Below, piece by piece: positions 23,307 to 32,070 of a DNA stretch of 46,942 bases. Positions within the stretch are counted from its first letter, which is position 1. Every line of letters starts with the position of its first letter. Position numbers and translations under genes: made by a program. Origin of the DNA: Nitrospirota bacterium (GTDB lineage: Bacteria > Nitrospirota > Nitrospiria > JACQBZ01). The stretch lies in contig JACQFA010000003.1 of assembly GCA_016200255.1 (NCBI GenBank), positions 1 to 46,942 on the forward strand, in the 5' to 3' direction. The notes beneath the pieces were generated by a model. It was given only the letters and a program-made list of their open reading frames with translations. It was not told the DNA's origin and did not search any database.

Positions 23307-23900
23307 TTACGGTTTGCCCAGCGTAAAGGTCTCTCGAATACGGCAGTAGTTCGACAGACCCAGCCTTCCGATGGCTCGAAGCCGAGTCGGGTCGAGGCTT
23401 CCGTTGTTCCAAAGAGTATCCAATAGATGAATGTAGACCACCCGGCCGATCACCAGCCCGTCCGACGTCTCGGGCAGCGAGACCACCTGAACGAGCCGGC
23501 ATTCGAGGCTGACCGGAGCCTCGCCGATGCGGGGCGGCTTGATCCTGACGCTGGGTTTCGGCGTGAGCTTCGCGATCTCAAACTTGTTTGTGTCCGGCGG
23601 AACATTTCCCGCGGCCCGGTTCATCCCCTCGGCCAGGGCCTCATCCACCACGTTCACCACGAATTCGCCCGTTTCCTCGATGTTGCGCAGCGTCCCCTTC
23701 TTTTCTTTCCCGCGCCGCGCGATCGCGACCGCCACCAGCGGAGGGTCGGTCGAGATCCCGTTGAAGAACGAGAACGGAGCGGCGTTCGGCAGTCCTTCGG
23801 GACTGATCGTCGAGACGAAGGCGATCGGACGGGGAACGATGACGGCGGTCATCAGGTCGTAGGCCTGGGATGGGTTAAGCTGCTTCGGATCGATTTCCAT
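23307..23900 (-). CDS. Flavin reductase-like, FMN-binding split-barrel protein
   Basis: A 197-aa protein of the flavin reductase/NADH-FMN oxidoreductase-like family. The N-terminal block YDLMTAVIVPRPIAFVSTIS and NAAPFSFFNGISTDPPLVAVAIARR form the FMN-binding barrel. FVVNVVDEALAEGMNRAAG and the CRLVQVVSLP region follow. The ATG at 23900 has an AGGAGAG site; a longer frame upstream is rejected. It converges with the NUDIX gene. The substrate is unknown. Confidence 0.88.
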   Translation of the reverse strand: MEIDPKQLNPSQAYDLMTAVIVPRPIAFVSTISPEGLPNAAPFSFFNGISTDPPLVAVAIARRGKEKKGTLRNIEETGEFVVNVVDEALAEGMNRAAGNVPPDTNKFEIAKLTPKPSVRIKPPRIGEAPVSLECRLVQVVSLPETSDGLVIGRVVYIHLLDTLWNNGSLDPTRLRAIGRLGLSNYCRIRETFTLGKP

Positions 23901-24078
23901 TAATCTCTCCTGATACGATCGACTTGAATTCTGTGCCCTCGGCGGGTCCTGTCCTTCGGCAGCCCCATCCGTCCTCACTCCGGCCGATCACATGGCCTGC
24001 CGGTGCACTCCACTGAAAACCCCTTGGTCTTTCCGTTGCGGGCGGATGGGGCGCCCCGCCTGCGGCCACCCGCCGCTA

Positions 24079-25212
24079 TCACTTAAATCGCAGCATCTCC
24101 AGCACGACACGGGCCGTCTGCTGAAACTCGTTTAAGAGAAGATACTCGTTGACGGTGTGGATCTCGCGCATGCCGGTGCCGAGGTTCGCGACGTTCAGCC
24201 CGTGTCCGTTGAAGATATTGGCGTCGCATCCGCCGCCGGTCTTCCGGCAGGCGATCGGGACGCCCAATTTTTTGGCGGCCGCCATCACCCATTTCACGAC
24301 CGGCGCGTCTTCGCCCAGGTTCATCCGCGGATAATCCCGCGCGATCTTGGACTCCACCGTCGCCCGGACTTCCCGGCCGTCCTTCACGATCCGATGCGAA
24401 TCGGCGGCCTCCCGAAAACAGCCGGCCATGTGGGACGACTGGGCCGCGAGTTTTAATTCATCGTGGCTTCGCGCCTCGCCGTGAATGACGACCCGGTCCG
24501 GCACGATATTGACCGCGCTTCCCCCCTCGATCAGTCCGAGGTTTGCGGTCGTTTCGGCATCGATCCGGCCCAGCCGCATCCGGGCGATCGCCTCGGCCGC
24601 CACCCGGATCGCGCTGATGCCCTCTTCCGGACAGACGCCGGCATGGGAGGCCAGTCCATGCACGGTGAATTCCATTTTGTCCGCGGCCGGCCCCCGGGTG
24701 AAGAGCGAATCGGCCGGGCAGCTGTCCAGCACCAGTCCATGTCGTGATTTGAGCGACCGGATGTCCAGATGCTTCGCGCCGACCAGTCCGGCCTCTTCAC
24801 AAATCGTAAAGACCGCTTCGATAGTCGGGTGGGGAATTTTCCGTTCTTTTAAAACCGCGAGGACTTCGAGAATGATTGCAAGACCGGATTTGTCATCGCC
24901 GCCCAGGATCGTCGTTCCGTCCGTCCGGATCCGGTCGGATTCGATGATGGGTTTGATCCCGCGGCCCGGAACGACCGTGTCCATATGGGCCGACAGCAGA
25001 ACCGGCCCGCCGGGTTTTTTCCCTGGAAACGTCGCGATGACATTCCCGGTATTCCCACCCACCTTTTTCCCGGCGTCGTCCACGCGCACGCGGCAGCCCA
25101 GCTTCTTCAGCCGGCCGACCAGTTGCCGGGCAATCTTCCCTTCCTCCCGGGACAGGCTGTCGATCCGGACCAGTTCGGTGAATGTTTTGATCATCCGTTC
25201 GGATTGAATCAT
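24079..25212 (-). CDS. M20-family (peptidase T-like) metallopeptidase
   Basis: A 377-aa cytosolic aminopeptidase of the PepT/M20-like group. Metal and catalytic motifs are VLLSAHMDTVVPG (His-x-Asp), ILGGDDKSGLA, the ICEEAGLVGAKHLD Glu pair, and GGGCDANIFNGHGLNVANLGTG near the end with the last His in REIHTVNEY. The central lid region contains FTVHGLASHAGVCPE. I chose ATG 25212 (AGGGA site); an upstream in-frame ATG overlaps the acetyltransferase. It starts 4 bases before the end of the acetyltransferase transcript unit, suggesting an operon. Confidence 0.92.
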   Translation of the reverse strand: MIQSERMIKTFTELVRIDSLSREEGKIARQLVGRLKKLGCRVRVDDAGKKVGGNTGNVIATFPGKKPGGPVLLSAHMDTVVPGRGIKPIIESDRIRTDGTTILGGDDKSGLAIILEVLAVLKERKIPHPTIEAVFTICEEAGLVGAKHLDIRSLKSRHGLVLDSCPADSLFTRGPAADKMEFTVHGLASHAGVCPEEGISAIRVAAEAIARMRLGRIDAETTANLGLIEGGSAVNIVPDRVVIHGEARSHDELKLAAQSSHMAGCFREAADSHRIVKDGREVRATVESKIARDYPRMNLGEDAPVVKWVMAAAKKLGVPIACRKTGGGCDANIFNGHGLNVANLGTGMREIHTVNEYLLLNEFQQTARVVLEMLRFK

Positions 25213-25216
25213 GGCG

Positions 25217-25621
25217 CTATCCCTTTGACGGCCGTTCCAAAAACATTCCCTGATCGCTCCGGACGAAACCGAACCGCTCATAGAAGGCCTGCTTGTCCCG
25301 CGTGTTCAGCCAGAATTTTTGGACCCCGGACAGAACGGGATGGGACACGATCGTTTTCATCAGGGATTCTCCGACTCCCTGACCTTGATAGTCCGGATGG
25401 ACCACCACGTCCCAGAGCGTCGCGCGATAAATGCGGTCGGTCAGTACGCGCGCGAACCCGACCAACCGCCGGTCGTCCCAGGCCGAAAATATATAATCCG
25501 TATTCTCCAGCATGAGCTTGATCCCGTCCGGGGTCCGGCCTGCGGCCCATGGCGCATGATGACAGAGGGCTTGAAGTTGCCGGATATCCACGTCATGCCC
25601 TTCCCGGATTACGACTGCCAT
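25217..25621 (-). CDS. GNAT family N-acetyltransferase
   Basis: A 134-aa single-domain GNAT enzyme. The acetyl-CoA site is WDVVVHPDYQGQGVGESLMKTI (Q/RxxGxG/A), and YERFGFV near the end is typical. The acceptor is unknown. The ATG at 25621 is preceded by GGAGG; an adjacent TTG at 25624 is less likely. The stop lies 4 bases from the M20 peptidase start, so the two are probably co-expressed. Confidence 0.92.
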   Translation of the reverse strand: MAVVIREGHDVDIRQLQALCHHAPWAAGRTPDGIKLMLENTDYIFSAWDDRRLVGFARVLTDRIYRATLWDVVVHPDYQGQGVGESLMKTIVSHPVLSGVQKFWLNTRDKQAFYERFGFVRSDQGMFLERPSKG

Positions 25622-25636
25622 CAACCCAGCCTCCTC

Positions 25637-25996
25637 TTAAAATGTTCCGAGCATGACTCCGGAGAGGGCCATGAGGCCTCCGACCATGCAGAGCAGAAAG
25701 CCCAGCCCTCCGAGAAAAAACCACCGCCGCACCCGCCGCCCTTCCATTTCGGTCAGATGAACGTGATACCGCGATGGGGAGATCCACCATCCGGATGGGA
25801 GCCGGCCCCGACGATGAAGCAAGCGGTAAAGGACGACATGGTAATAAAGCCCGGTCGGAATGCCTTCGATGATCCCGGCCGCCAGAATGAAAAGGCCCAG
25901 ATCCGTCAGGGTGGAGGCCGGGAAGCTGATCTGCATCATCCACTGGACGGCCAGGACGGCCGTCACGGTCAGGATCACCAGCGTCAGTTCGAGCAT
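25637..25996 (-). CDS. Membrane protein of unknown function, 119 aa
   Basis: This protein has three or four hydrophobic segments: about 2-20, 32-60 (LGLFILAAGIIEGIPTGLYYHVVLY) and 92-116. A basic loop, LLHRRGRLPSGWWISPSRYHVHL, lies between them. No family is recognised. It lies just upstream of the GNAT-M20 pair on the same strand. The start ATG at 25996 follows a promoter and a GGGAG site. Confidence 0.75.
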   Translation of the reverse strand: MLELTLVILTVTAVLAVQWMMQISFPASTLTDLGLFILAAGIIEGIPTGLYYHVVLYRLLHRRGRLPSGWWISPSRYHVHLTEMEGRRVRRWFFLGGLGFLLCMVGGLMALSGVMLGTF

Positions 25997-26001
25997 CGTT
26001 T

Positions 26002-26030
26002 ATTCTCTCCCGAACCGATCGGCCTGTCAA
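26002..26030 (-). promoter_or_regulatory. Sigma70-type promoter for the 25.2-26.0 kb minus-strand genes
   Basis: Minus strand TTGACA (26030-26025) and GAGAAT (26007-26002) are spaced by 17 bases, divergent from the 26.1-kb small gene. Confidence 0.5.
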
Positions 26031-26050
26031 GCCGTCCGTTAAGATACTCC

Positions 26051-26079
26051 TTGACTTAAATCGGTCGAAAGCTCATGAT
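26051..26079 (+). promoter_or_regulatory. Sigma70-type promoter for the 28-aa membrane protein
   Basis: TTGACT at 26051-26056 and CATGAT at 26074-26079 are spaced by 17 bases, ahead of a strong AAGGAGG ribosome site. Confidence 0.5.
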
Positions 26080-26113
26080 GAAGGCCATCATATTCCGTCA
26101 AGGAGGTGTTCCT

Positions 26114-26200
26114 ATGTCTTATCTTCCCCTGTGGTTGATGATTATCGTGTCGCTTGTCGTTGTCGTGATCGCCGGTGCGGCTACCAGCGGCGATAAGTGA
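26114..26200 (+). CDS. Tiny single-helix membrane protein, 28 aa
   Basis: This short reading frame starts at an ATG with an excellent AAGGAGG site 9 bases upstream. It encodes MSYLPLWLMIIVSLVVVVIA followed by GAATSGDK: one transmembrane helix with a short charged tail. It has its own promoter. The strong ribosome site, tidy stop and membrane pattern support a real small protein. No partner is evident, since the neighbours are a divergent membrane protein and a cyclic-di-GMP protein. Function unknown. Confidence 0.6.
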   Translation: MSYLPLWLMIIVSLVVVVIAGAATSGDK

Positions 26201-26378
26201 TCCCGTTCATTTTTCCGCGCCATCCCTTGTTTTTCCGATCCTCTCGCGGTCAAGCCTCGAGCCGGCTCCCTTGCAGGTATATCCGTTGTTTCGCCACTAT
26301 AAAACAAGCCTTGAGTCGTGTCAATGACCGCCTGATTTAACTCCCCCTTACCGCGAGCTTTGGCGTGCCCGGACCCGG

Positions 26379-26407
26379 TTGACAAGTTATATATACAGAG
26401 ATATACT
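26379..26407 (+). promoter_or_regulatory. Sigma70-type promoter for the REC-PAS-GGDEF-EAL gene
   Basis: TTGACA at 26379-26384 and TATACT at 26402-26407 are spaced by 17 bases, a near-ideal promoter. The 26201-26378 stretch before it contains nothing I can name. Confidence 0.75.
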
Positions 26408-26494
26408 GAGGCCGCGTATGAGGCCGGTTGACCGCCCCTGTCGTCGCCGCGGGCCTGTCGTGAGTGGATCCCTTCCCTGAGGTGATAGGCTCCG

Positions 26495-29329
26495 ATGAAC
26501 AGACCGCTTCGGGTGTTGATCGTCGAGGATTCGGAAGATCACACGACACTTCTGCTGCATGAGCTGAAGCGCGGCGGTTTTGACCCGACCTTTGAACGGG
26601 TCGAGACGGCCGAGGCGATGAAGGCCGCCCTCCAACGGCAAACCTGGGATCTGATCCTTTCCGATAACGACCTGCCCCATTTCAACGCGCCCGCCGCCTT
26701 GTCGCGCTTGAAAGAGAGCGGGTTCGACCTGCCGTTTATCATTGTCAGCGGCCATATCAGTGAGGAAGCCGCCGTGGCCGCGATGAAGGCCGGCGCGCAC
26801 GACTACGTCATGAAAAATAACACGGCGCGACTCATCCCGGCCATCGAGCGGGAGCTGCGGGAGGCCGAGATCAGACGGGAACGCCGGCGGGCGGAGGAAG
26901 CGCTGCAGGAGTCGGAGAAAACGTTCCGCCTTCTCGTGGAGCATTCACCCGACGTGATCATGAGGGTGGATCGCGAAAGCAAGATTTTGTTCATCAATTA
27001 TACCTTGCCTCAGTACAACATCCAAAGCGTCCTCGGAAAAACGGCCGTCAGTTTTCTGTCGGCCGAGGACGGCTTGCGCTACATGCAGGCGCTCCATGAG
27101 GTATTCGAATCCGGGGAGGCGAGAGAGTTCGAAGTCGCCGCCGTCGGACCGACCTTCTGGTTGACCCGCCTGGTTCCGATCAAGGCCGACGGCCGGGTCG
27201 AGTCCGCGATGGTGATCGCGACCAACATCACCGACCGCAAGCGGACCGAAGAGGCGTTGCTGAAAAGCGAAGAAGAGTATCGGGCGATCATCACCAACAT
27301 CAATGAAATAATTTATCAAGTCGACACGACGGAGGATTCGTTTTCAGGGAGGACACGGTTCGTAAGCAATCAGACCGAAGCGATCATCGGGTATCGGCCG
27401 GATGAGTTTCTTGAAGATCCCGGACTTTGGCTGCGGATCGTCCACCCGGAGGACAAACAAACTTTGCTCGAAACGACCCGGAGGATCATTGAAAGTCAGA
27501 CGGCCGGTGTCCGGGAGTACCGCCTCCGGCACAAGGAGACGGGCGAATACCGGTGGCTGGAAGACCGGGTCATGCCGCAGGTCGGCGAGTCCGGAAAGGT
27601 GGTTGGAATTTTCGGCGTGGCACGGGACGTCACCGAGCGCCGGCGGGCGGATGAAGCGTTGTGGAAGAGCGAAGCCCGACACCGGGCTTTGCTGAACGCG
27701 ATGCCGGACATGGTGTTCCGAATCAGCAAGGAGGGTGTTTATCTGGAATTCATTGCGTCGAAAGATAACGATACGCTGCCGTTATTCCCGCCGGATGACT
27801 TCCTCGGCAAAAATATAAACGAGACGTTGCCGGACCATGTGGCCCGGCAGGCGATGCATTATGTGATTCAAGCGCTCGAAACCGGCCATACGCAGATCTT
27901 TGAATACGAACTTCTCCTGGAAGGCAACCGGAGCGATTATGAAGCCCGGATCGTGGTGAGCGGAACCGATGAGGTGATGGCGATCGTGCGCGACATTACC
28001 GAGCGCAAGGCGCAGGCGGCCGCGCTGGAATACCAGGCCCTGCATGACATCCTGACCGATCTGCCCAATCGCACGCTGGTTCTGGACCGACTGAAGCAGG
28101 CGATCCATGCCGCCGACCGCGAGAACCAGCCGCTGGCGCTGATGATCATGGATCTGAACCACTTCAAGGACGTCAACGACGCACTCGGTCATCATCACGG
28201 CGATCTCCTGTTGAAACAGGTGGGGCCGCGTGTGCTGGGCGTGTTGCGGGAGTCGGACACGATCGCGCGGCTGGGCGGGGATGAGTTCGCGGTTCTGCTT
28301 TCAGCGACCGAGATCAACGGCGCGATCGTTGCGGCCCAAAAGATCCTGGAGGTGCTGGACCGGCCGTTCGTGGTGGAGGGGTTTTTTCTTGAGATCGGGG
28401 CCAGCATCGGCATCGCGGTCTTTCCCGAACACGGGGAGGATACCGATATACTGATGCGCCGCGCCGATGTGGCGATGTACCAGGCCAAGCAGTCCGGCAG
28501 CGGCTACGCCGTCTATATTTCGGAGGATGACCGGCACAGCCCGCGCCGGCTGGCGTTGATGGGGGAGCTTCGCCATGCCGTCGAGCGGCAGGAACTGGTT
28601 CTTCACTACCAGCCGAAGATTGATCTGAAGGCCGGGCGGACCGTTGGCGTCGAGGCGCTGGTGCGCTGGAATCATCCGCATCATGGATTGATTCCGCCGG
28701 ACCAGTTTATCTCGCTTGCGGAACATACCGGCGTGATCAAACCGCTCACGCTGTGGATTCTAAAGGAAGCGGCTCACCAGGCCCTCGCCTGGCACCGGAC
28801 CGGGATGGAAATCCCGGTTGCGGTGAATCTTTCGGTGCGAAACCTGCAGGATTTGCAGTTTCCGGCTCAGATCACCGAGCTGTTCCAGACCCATGGTCTC
28901 CGGCCGGACGGGCTGGAGATGGAGATCACCGAAAGCGCGATCATGGCCGATCCTGGCCGGGCGATGGAAATCCTCAAACGGCTGAGGGCGATGGGCATCC
29001 GGTTATCGATCGACGACTTCGGAGCTGGCTATTCCTCCCTGAGCTATCTCCGGAAAATGCCGGTGGACACGGTCAAGGTGGACAAATCGTTTGTGATCGG
29101 CATGGCCGCGAATTCAGACGACGCGGTGATCGTGCGCTCGACGATTGACCTGGCCCACAATCTCGGGCTGAAGGCCGTTGCGGAGGGTGTGGAGAGCCGG
29201 GAAATATTGGACCGGCTGGCAACGATGGGTTGCGACGAGGCACAGGGATATTTCATCAGCCGTCCGGTTCCGGCGGCGGAGATCGCCCCGTGGCTGGCCG
29301 ATTCACCCTGGGGATTGAAGAGGGATTGA
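26495..29329 (+). CDS. REC-PAS-PAS-PAS-GGDEF-EAL cyclic di-GMP signalling protein
   Basis: A 944-aa cytoplasmic protein with no membrane segment. The receiver (about 1-125) has phospho-Asp 57 in LSDNDLP. Three PAS/PAC units follow, at about 145-255, 265-390 and 395-505, each ending in a DITERK-type PAC tail. The GGDEF domain has intact GGDEF (about 594-598) and an inhibitory RESD site five residues before it, so diguanylate cyclase activity with product feedback is expected. The EAL domain (from about 705) keeps EAL near 720, NLSVRN, EITESAI, IDDFGAGYSSL, KVDKSF and AEGVES, so phosphodiesterase residues are also present. Which activity dominates cannot be read from sequence. Confidence 0.95.
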   Translation: MNRPLRVLIVEDSEDHTTLLLHELKRGGFDPTFERVETAEAMKAALQRQTWDLILSDNDLPHFNAPAALSRLKESGFDLPFIIVSGHISEEAAVAAMKAGAHDYVMKNNTARLIPAIERELREAEIRRERRRAEEALQESEKTFRLLVEHSPDVIMRVDRESKILFINYTLPQYNIQSVLGKTAVSFLSAEDGLRYMQALHEVFESGEAREFEVAAVGPTFWLTRLVPIKADGRVESAMVIATNITDRKRTEEALLKSEEEYRAIITNINEIIYQVDTTEDSFSGRTRFVSNQTEAIIGYRPDEFLEDPGLWLRIVHPEDKQTLLETTRRIIESQTAGVREYRLRHKETGEYRWLEDRVMPQVGESGKVVGIFGVARDVTERRRADEALWKSEARHRALLNAMPDMVFRISKEGVYLEFIASKDNDTLPLFPPDDFLGKNINETLPDHVARQAMHYVIQALETGHTQIFEYELLLEGNRSDYEARIVVSGTDEVMAIVRDITERKAQAAALEYQALHDILTDLPNRTLVLDRLKQAIHAADRENQPLALMIMDLNHFKDVNDALGHHHGDLLLKQVGPRVLGVLRESDTIARLGGDEFAVLLSATEINGAIVAAQKILEVLDRPFVVEGFFLEIGASIGIAVFPEHGEDTDILMRRADVAMYQAKQSGSGYAVYISEDDRHSPRRLALMGELRHAVERQELVLHYQPKIDLKAGRTVGVEALVRWNHPHHGLIPPDQFISLAEHTGVIKPLTLWILKEAAHQALAWHRTGMEIPVAVNLSVRNLQDLQFPAQITELFQTHGLRPDGLEMEITESAIMADPGRAMEILKRLRAMGIRLSIDDFGAGYSSLSYLRKMPVDTVKVDKSFVIGMAANSDDAVIVRSTIDLAHNLGLKAVAEGVESREILDRLATMGCDEAQGYFISRPVPAAEIAPWLADSPWGLKRD

Positions 29330-29355
29330 AAGCGGTCTCAGCGGTAGGCTATAAT
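29326..29355 (+). promoter_or_regulatory. Sigma70-type promoter for the MsbA-like gene
   Basis: TTGAAA at 29326-29331 and a perfect TATAAT at 29350-29355 are spaced by 18 bases. A GGAGG site and ATG follow within 18 bases. Confidence 0.65.
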
Positions 29356-29372
29356 GGCCGCGGAGGAAACTC

Positions 29373-31103
29373 ATGAAGAATCTCGCGCGACTGACCGCTT
29401 TTATCCGACCCTATCTCCAACGCATGCTGCTCGCGGCCGCGATCCTGGTCTGCGTGGCCCTGACGAACCTGGCATTGATGTGGATCGTCCGAACCGTGGT
29501 CAATGCCTTCCTGCATGAACCCAATACGGCTTCGCTCGACTCGTCCATACTCTTCCTGATCGGACTTTTCATCGTCCAGGGCCTGCTGACGATGGGCCAC
29601 AGTTACCTCATCGCTTACGTCGGCCAGCGGGTCGTCGCCGACTTCCGTCTGAAACTCTTCAACCATCTCGGAATCCTGTCGGTCAGCTTTTTTGCCAAAC
29701 GGCGCACGGGAGAGCTGATCTCGCGGCTGACCAGCGACGTTTCGGTTATCCAGACCATCGCCACGGACGTCCCGATCAATCTGGCCAAACAGGTCGTCAC
29801 GCTGATCGGCGGGGTGGCGATCCTGTTTTATCTCAACTGGCGGATGTGTCTCTTGATTGTGGCGATTCTTCCCCTGATCGCCGGAATCGGGATGTTCTTC
29901 GGCCGAAAACTGAAAAAACTTTCGACCCGGATCCAGGACCGGACGGCCCATACCACAACGGTGCTGGAGGAATTCGTCTCCGGGATCCGGATCATCAAAT
30001 CGTTCGTGGCCGAATCCTACGAGGCGGCCCGCTACCGGGACCAGTTGGAAGAAACGGTTGGAGCCGCCCTGGCCCGCGCCCGGATCCTGTCCGTCTTCAT
30101 CCCGCTGATCACGATCGTGACCTTCGGCGCGGCGGCCGGAATTTTATGGTACGGCGGCCATCAGGTGATCGCCGGGGCGATCACGCCCGGAGACCTGATC
30201 GCTTTCATCCTATATGCCGGAATACTGATCGGGCCGTTTGGAGCCTTTGCCCGTCTTTTCTCACAGGTGAAGGAAGCCCAGGGCGCGACGCAGCGCGTTT
30301 TCGAGATTCTGGACACGAAACCCGAAGTGGCCGATGCGCCGGAAGCCAGCGAGATGCCCCGGATCGACGGCCGCGTCGTTTTCAATCGCGTCAGTTTTAA
30401 TTACACGCCCGAGATCCGTGTGTTGCACGAGATTTCGCTTTCGGTCCGGCCCGGCGAAGTGGCGGCGCTCGTCGGACCCAGCGGCGCCGGAAAAAGCACC
30501 TTGATTCAGCTCCTCCATCGCTTCTATGACCCGACGGCCGGCCGGATCGAGATCGACGGCGTCGATATCAAGACGGTCCTTCGGGCCGGCCTCTACCGCC
30601 AGATCGGTCTGGTGCCGCAGGAGACGATCCTGTTCGGCGGTTCGATACACGAGAACATCCGGTACGGCAAACTGACCGCGACGAAGGACGAGATCATCGA
30701 AGCGGCGAAATCGGCCAACGCGCACGATTTCATCACGGCCTTTCCAAAAGGGTATGACACGATCGTCGGTGAAAAGGGAATCAACCTCTCGGGCGGGCAA
30801 CGCCAGCGAATCGCGATCGCGCGCGCGATCCTTAAAAATCCGCGCCTCTTGATCCTGGACGAGGCCACCTCGTCGCTCGACAACGAATCCGAGGCGGCGA
30901 TCCAGGAGGCCCTCGACCGGCTGATGGAAGGGAGGACGACCTTCGTGGTCGCCCACCGTCTGACCACGATCCAGAAAGCCGACCGGATCTTCGTGATGGA
31001 CAAGGGACGGATCGTGGAAGAGGGAACGCACGCCGAGCTCCTGGAGCGCCGCGGGCTGTACCATCATTTATATACCTTGAAGCTGGCGGGGATCGAGGAG
31101 TAG
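29373..31103 (+). CDS. MsbA-type lipid/multidrug ABC exporter (fused permease-ATPase)
   Basis: A 576-aa half-transporter that works as a homodimer in the inner membrane. The N-terminal six-helix domain covers about 15-310. The ATPase domain has Walker A (VGPSGAGKST), a Q-loop (IGLVPQETILF), the ABC signature (NLSGGQRQRIAIARAIL), Walker B (LLILDEATSSLD) and the switch His (VVAHRLTTI). Sequence style fits MsbA, the lipid A-core flippase, but drug and peptide exporters look alike. No lipid A genes are adjacent, so the substrate is not fixed. Confidence 0.9.
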   Translation: MKNLARLTAFIRPYLQRMLLAAAILVCVALTNLALMWIVRTVVNAFLHEPNTASLDSSILFLIGLFIVQGLLTMGHSYLIAYVGQRVVADFRLKLFNHLGILSVSFFAKRRTGELISRLTSDVSVIQTIATDVPINLAKQVVTLIGGVAILFYLNWRMCLLIVAILPLIAGIGMFFGRKLKKLSTRIQDRTAHTTTVLEEFVSGIRIIKSFVAESYEAARYRDQLEETVGAALARARILSVFIPLITIVTFGAAAGILWYGGHQVIAGAITPGDLIAFILYAGILIGPFGAFARLFSQVKEAQGATQRVFEILDTKPEVADAPEASEMPRIDGRVVFNRVSFNYTPEIRVLHEISLSVRPGEVAALVGPSGAGKSTLIQLLHRFYDPTAGRIEIDGVDIKTVLRAGLYRQIGLVPQETILFGGSIHENIRYGKLTATKDEIIEAAKSANAHDFITAFPKGYDTIVGEKGINLSGGQRQRIAIARAILKNPRLLILDEATSSLDNESEAAIQEALDRLMEGRTTFVVAHRLTTIQKADRIFVMDKGRIVEEGTHAELLERRGLYHHLYTLKLAGIEE

Positions 31104-31111
31104 GGATGCGG

Positions 31112-31813
31112 TTATTGGAATAGTTTTCTGATCTTTTGCGCCACCTGATGCGGCGAGGTCGTGGCCTTCACCAAGTAATCCGCCGCGCCCAGTTCCATGG
31201 CCCGGCTCACCTCCTGCGACGCCCCTTTCACGGAAATCACGATGACCGGAATGTCATTGAGGTTCGGTTCCGTCTTGATGATCTGCAGAACTTTGTAGCC
31301 GTCCATGCCTTCCATGACGAGATCCAACAGGATCAGGTCCGGCCGCGTCTCCATCAGGATCTTGAGCCCTTCCACGCCGTTCCTGGCCGCGAGAACCGAA
31401 TAGCCCTCGGACATCAGACGTTGTTGATAGACCGATTGATAAAAATGGGTGTCGTCAATGATCAGGATCTGTTTTCGATGGGCCGGCGCCTGGGCCGCCC
31501 GCGCGGTCGAGACCTTCTCGATATGGGCGGCGATGCGTTGGGCATCCTCGGATTTGATCGAGACGAACTTGACGCCCATCCCGATGCCTTCATGCCGATA
31601 GAGAATCCGGCCCTTGACCTCCATGGGTTCGTTGTCGAGTTGAAACCGGATCGTCACGATGTCGCCCTTGGCGAACTTCGCGCGGGTGCTGACATACATC
31701 CCGTCCATGCTGAGATCGATGGCCTGACCGGCCGGCTTCCCGTCGATCACCAATTCCTGCATGATCAGGACCCGTTTGTTCTTGCGTTGCTTGGCGCTTT
31801 TGGGCGCTTCCAT
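31112..31813 (-). CDS. PilZ-REC protein (cyclic di-GMP receptor plus receiver)
   Basis: A 233-aa protein. The PilZ domain (about 8-105) has a basic RKNKR entry and the DLSMDGMYV (D/NxSxxG) motif that together bind cyclic di-GMP. The receiver (about 113-232) has LIIDDTHF, phospho-Asp in LILLDLVME and the conserved Lys in LVKATTSP. No output domain is present. The ATG at 31813 (AAGG site) is preferred to a GTG at 31867. It converges on the MsbA-like gene and could read signals from the nearby GGDEF-EAL protein, which is inference. Confidence 0.9.
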   Translation of the reverse strand: MEAPKSAKQRKNKRVLIMQELVIDGKPAGQAIDLSMDGMYVSTRAKFAKGDIVTIRFQLDNEPMEVKGRILYRHEGIGMGVKFVSIKSEDAQRIAAHIEKVSTARAAQAPAHRKQILIIDDTHFYQSVYQQRLMSEGYSVLAARNGVEGLKILMETRPDLILLDLVMEGMDGYKVLQIIKTEPNLNDIPVIVISVKGASQEVSRAMELGAADYLVKATTSPHQVAQKIRKLFQ

Positions 31814-31919
31814 CCGGCCATGCCTTTTCGCGGTTTGTTTAACGACGTGTTCAAAACCGATCCACACTGCACTTAATTTTCAACTCTGTCAAGAAAAAAC
31901 CGGATGGATCGTCCGTCTC

Positions 31920-31948
31920 TTGACGCTCCTTCCCAGCTCCGGTATACT
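31920..31948 (+). promoter_or_regulatory. Sigma70-type promoter ahead of the RAYT gene
   Basis: TTGACG at 31920-31925 and TATACT at 31943-31948 are spaced by 17 bases. REP copy 1 would be in the 5' leader of the transcript. Confidence 0.65.
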
Positions 31949-31986
31949 CCCGCTTGAATTACGCCGGCCTGAACCGCCGCCTTCGA

Positions 31987-32044
31987 TGTAGGGGCGAATC
32001 TTGTATTCGCCCCGATCAGGGCGATCACGAGGATCGCCCCTACA
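31987..32044. repeat. REP element, copy 1 (double hairpin)
   Basis: The element begins TGTAGGGGCGAAT and ends GATCGCCCCTACA. It has two hairpins: GGGGCGAAT pairs with ATTCGCCCC (9 bp), and GGGCGATC with GATCGCCC (8 bp). It is almost the same as copy 2. It lies in the leader of the RAYT gene. Typical of REP sequences mobilised by RAYT transposases. Confidence 0.9.
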
Positions 32045-32070
32045 ATAAAGGGGCATTTGTGCTTGGTCAA

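Noticed and set aside
23901..24078. Possible promoter or RNA in the gap between the M20 peptidase and the flavin reductase
   Set aside because: No consensus boxes, hairpin or conserved motif could be supported.
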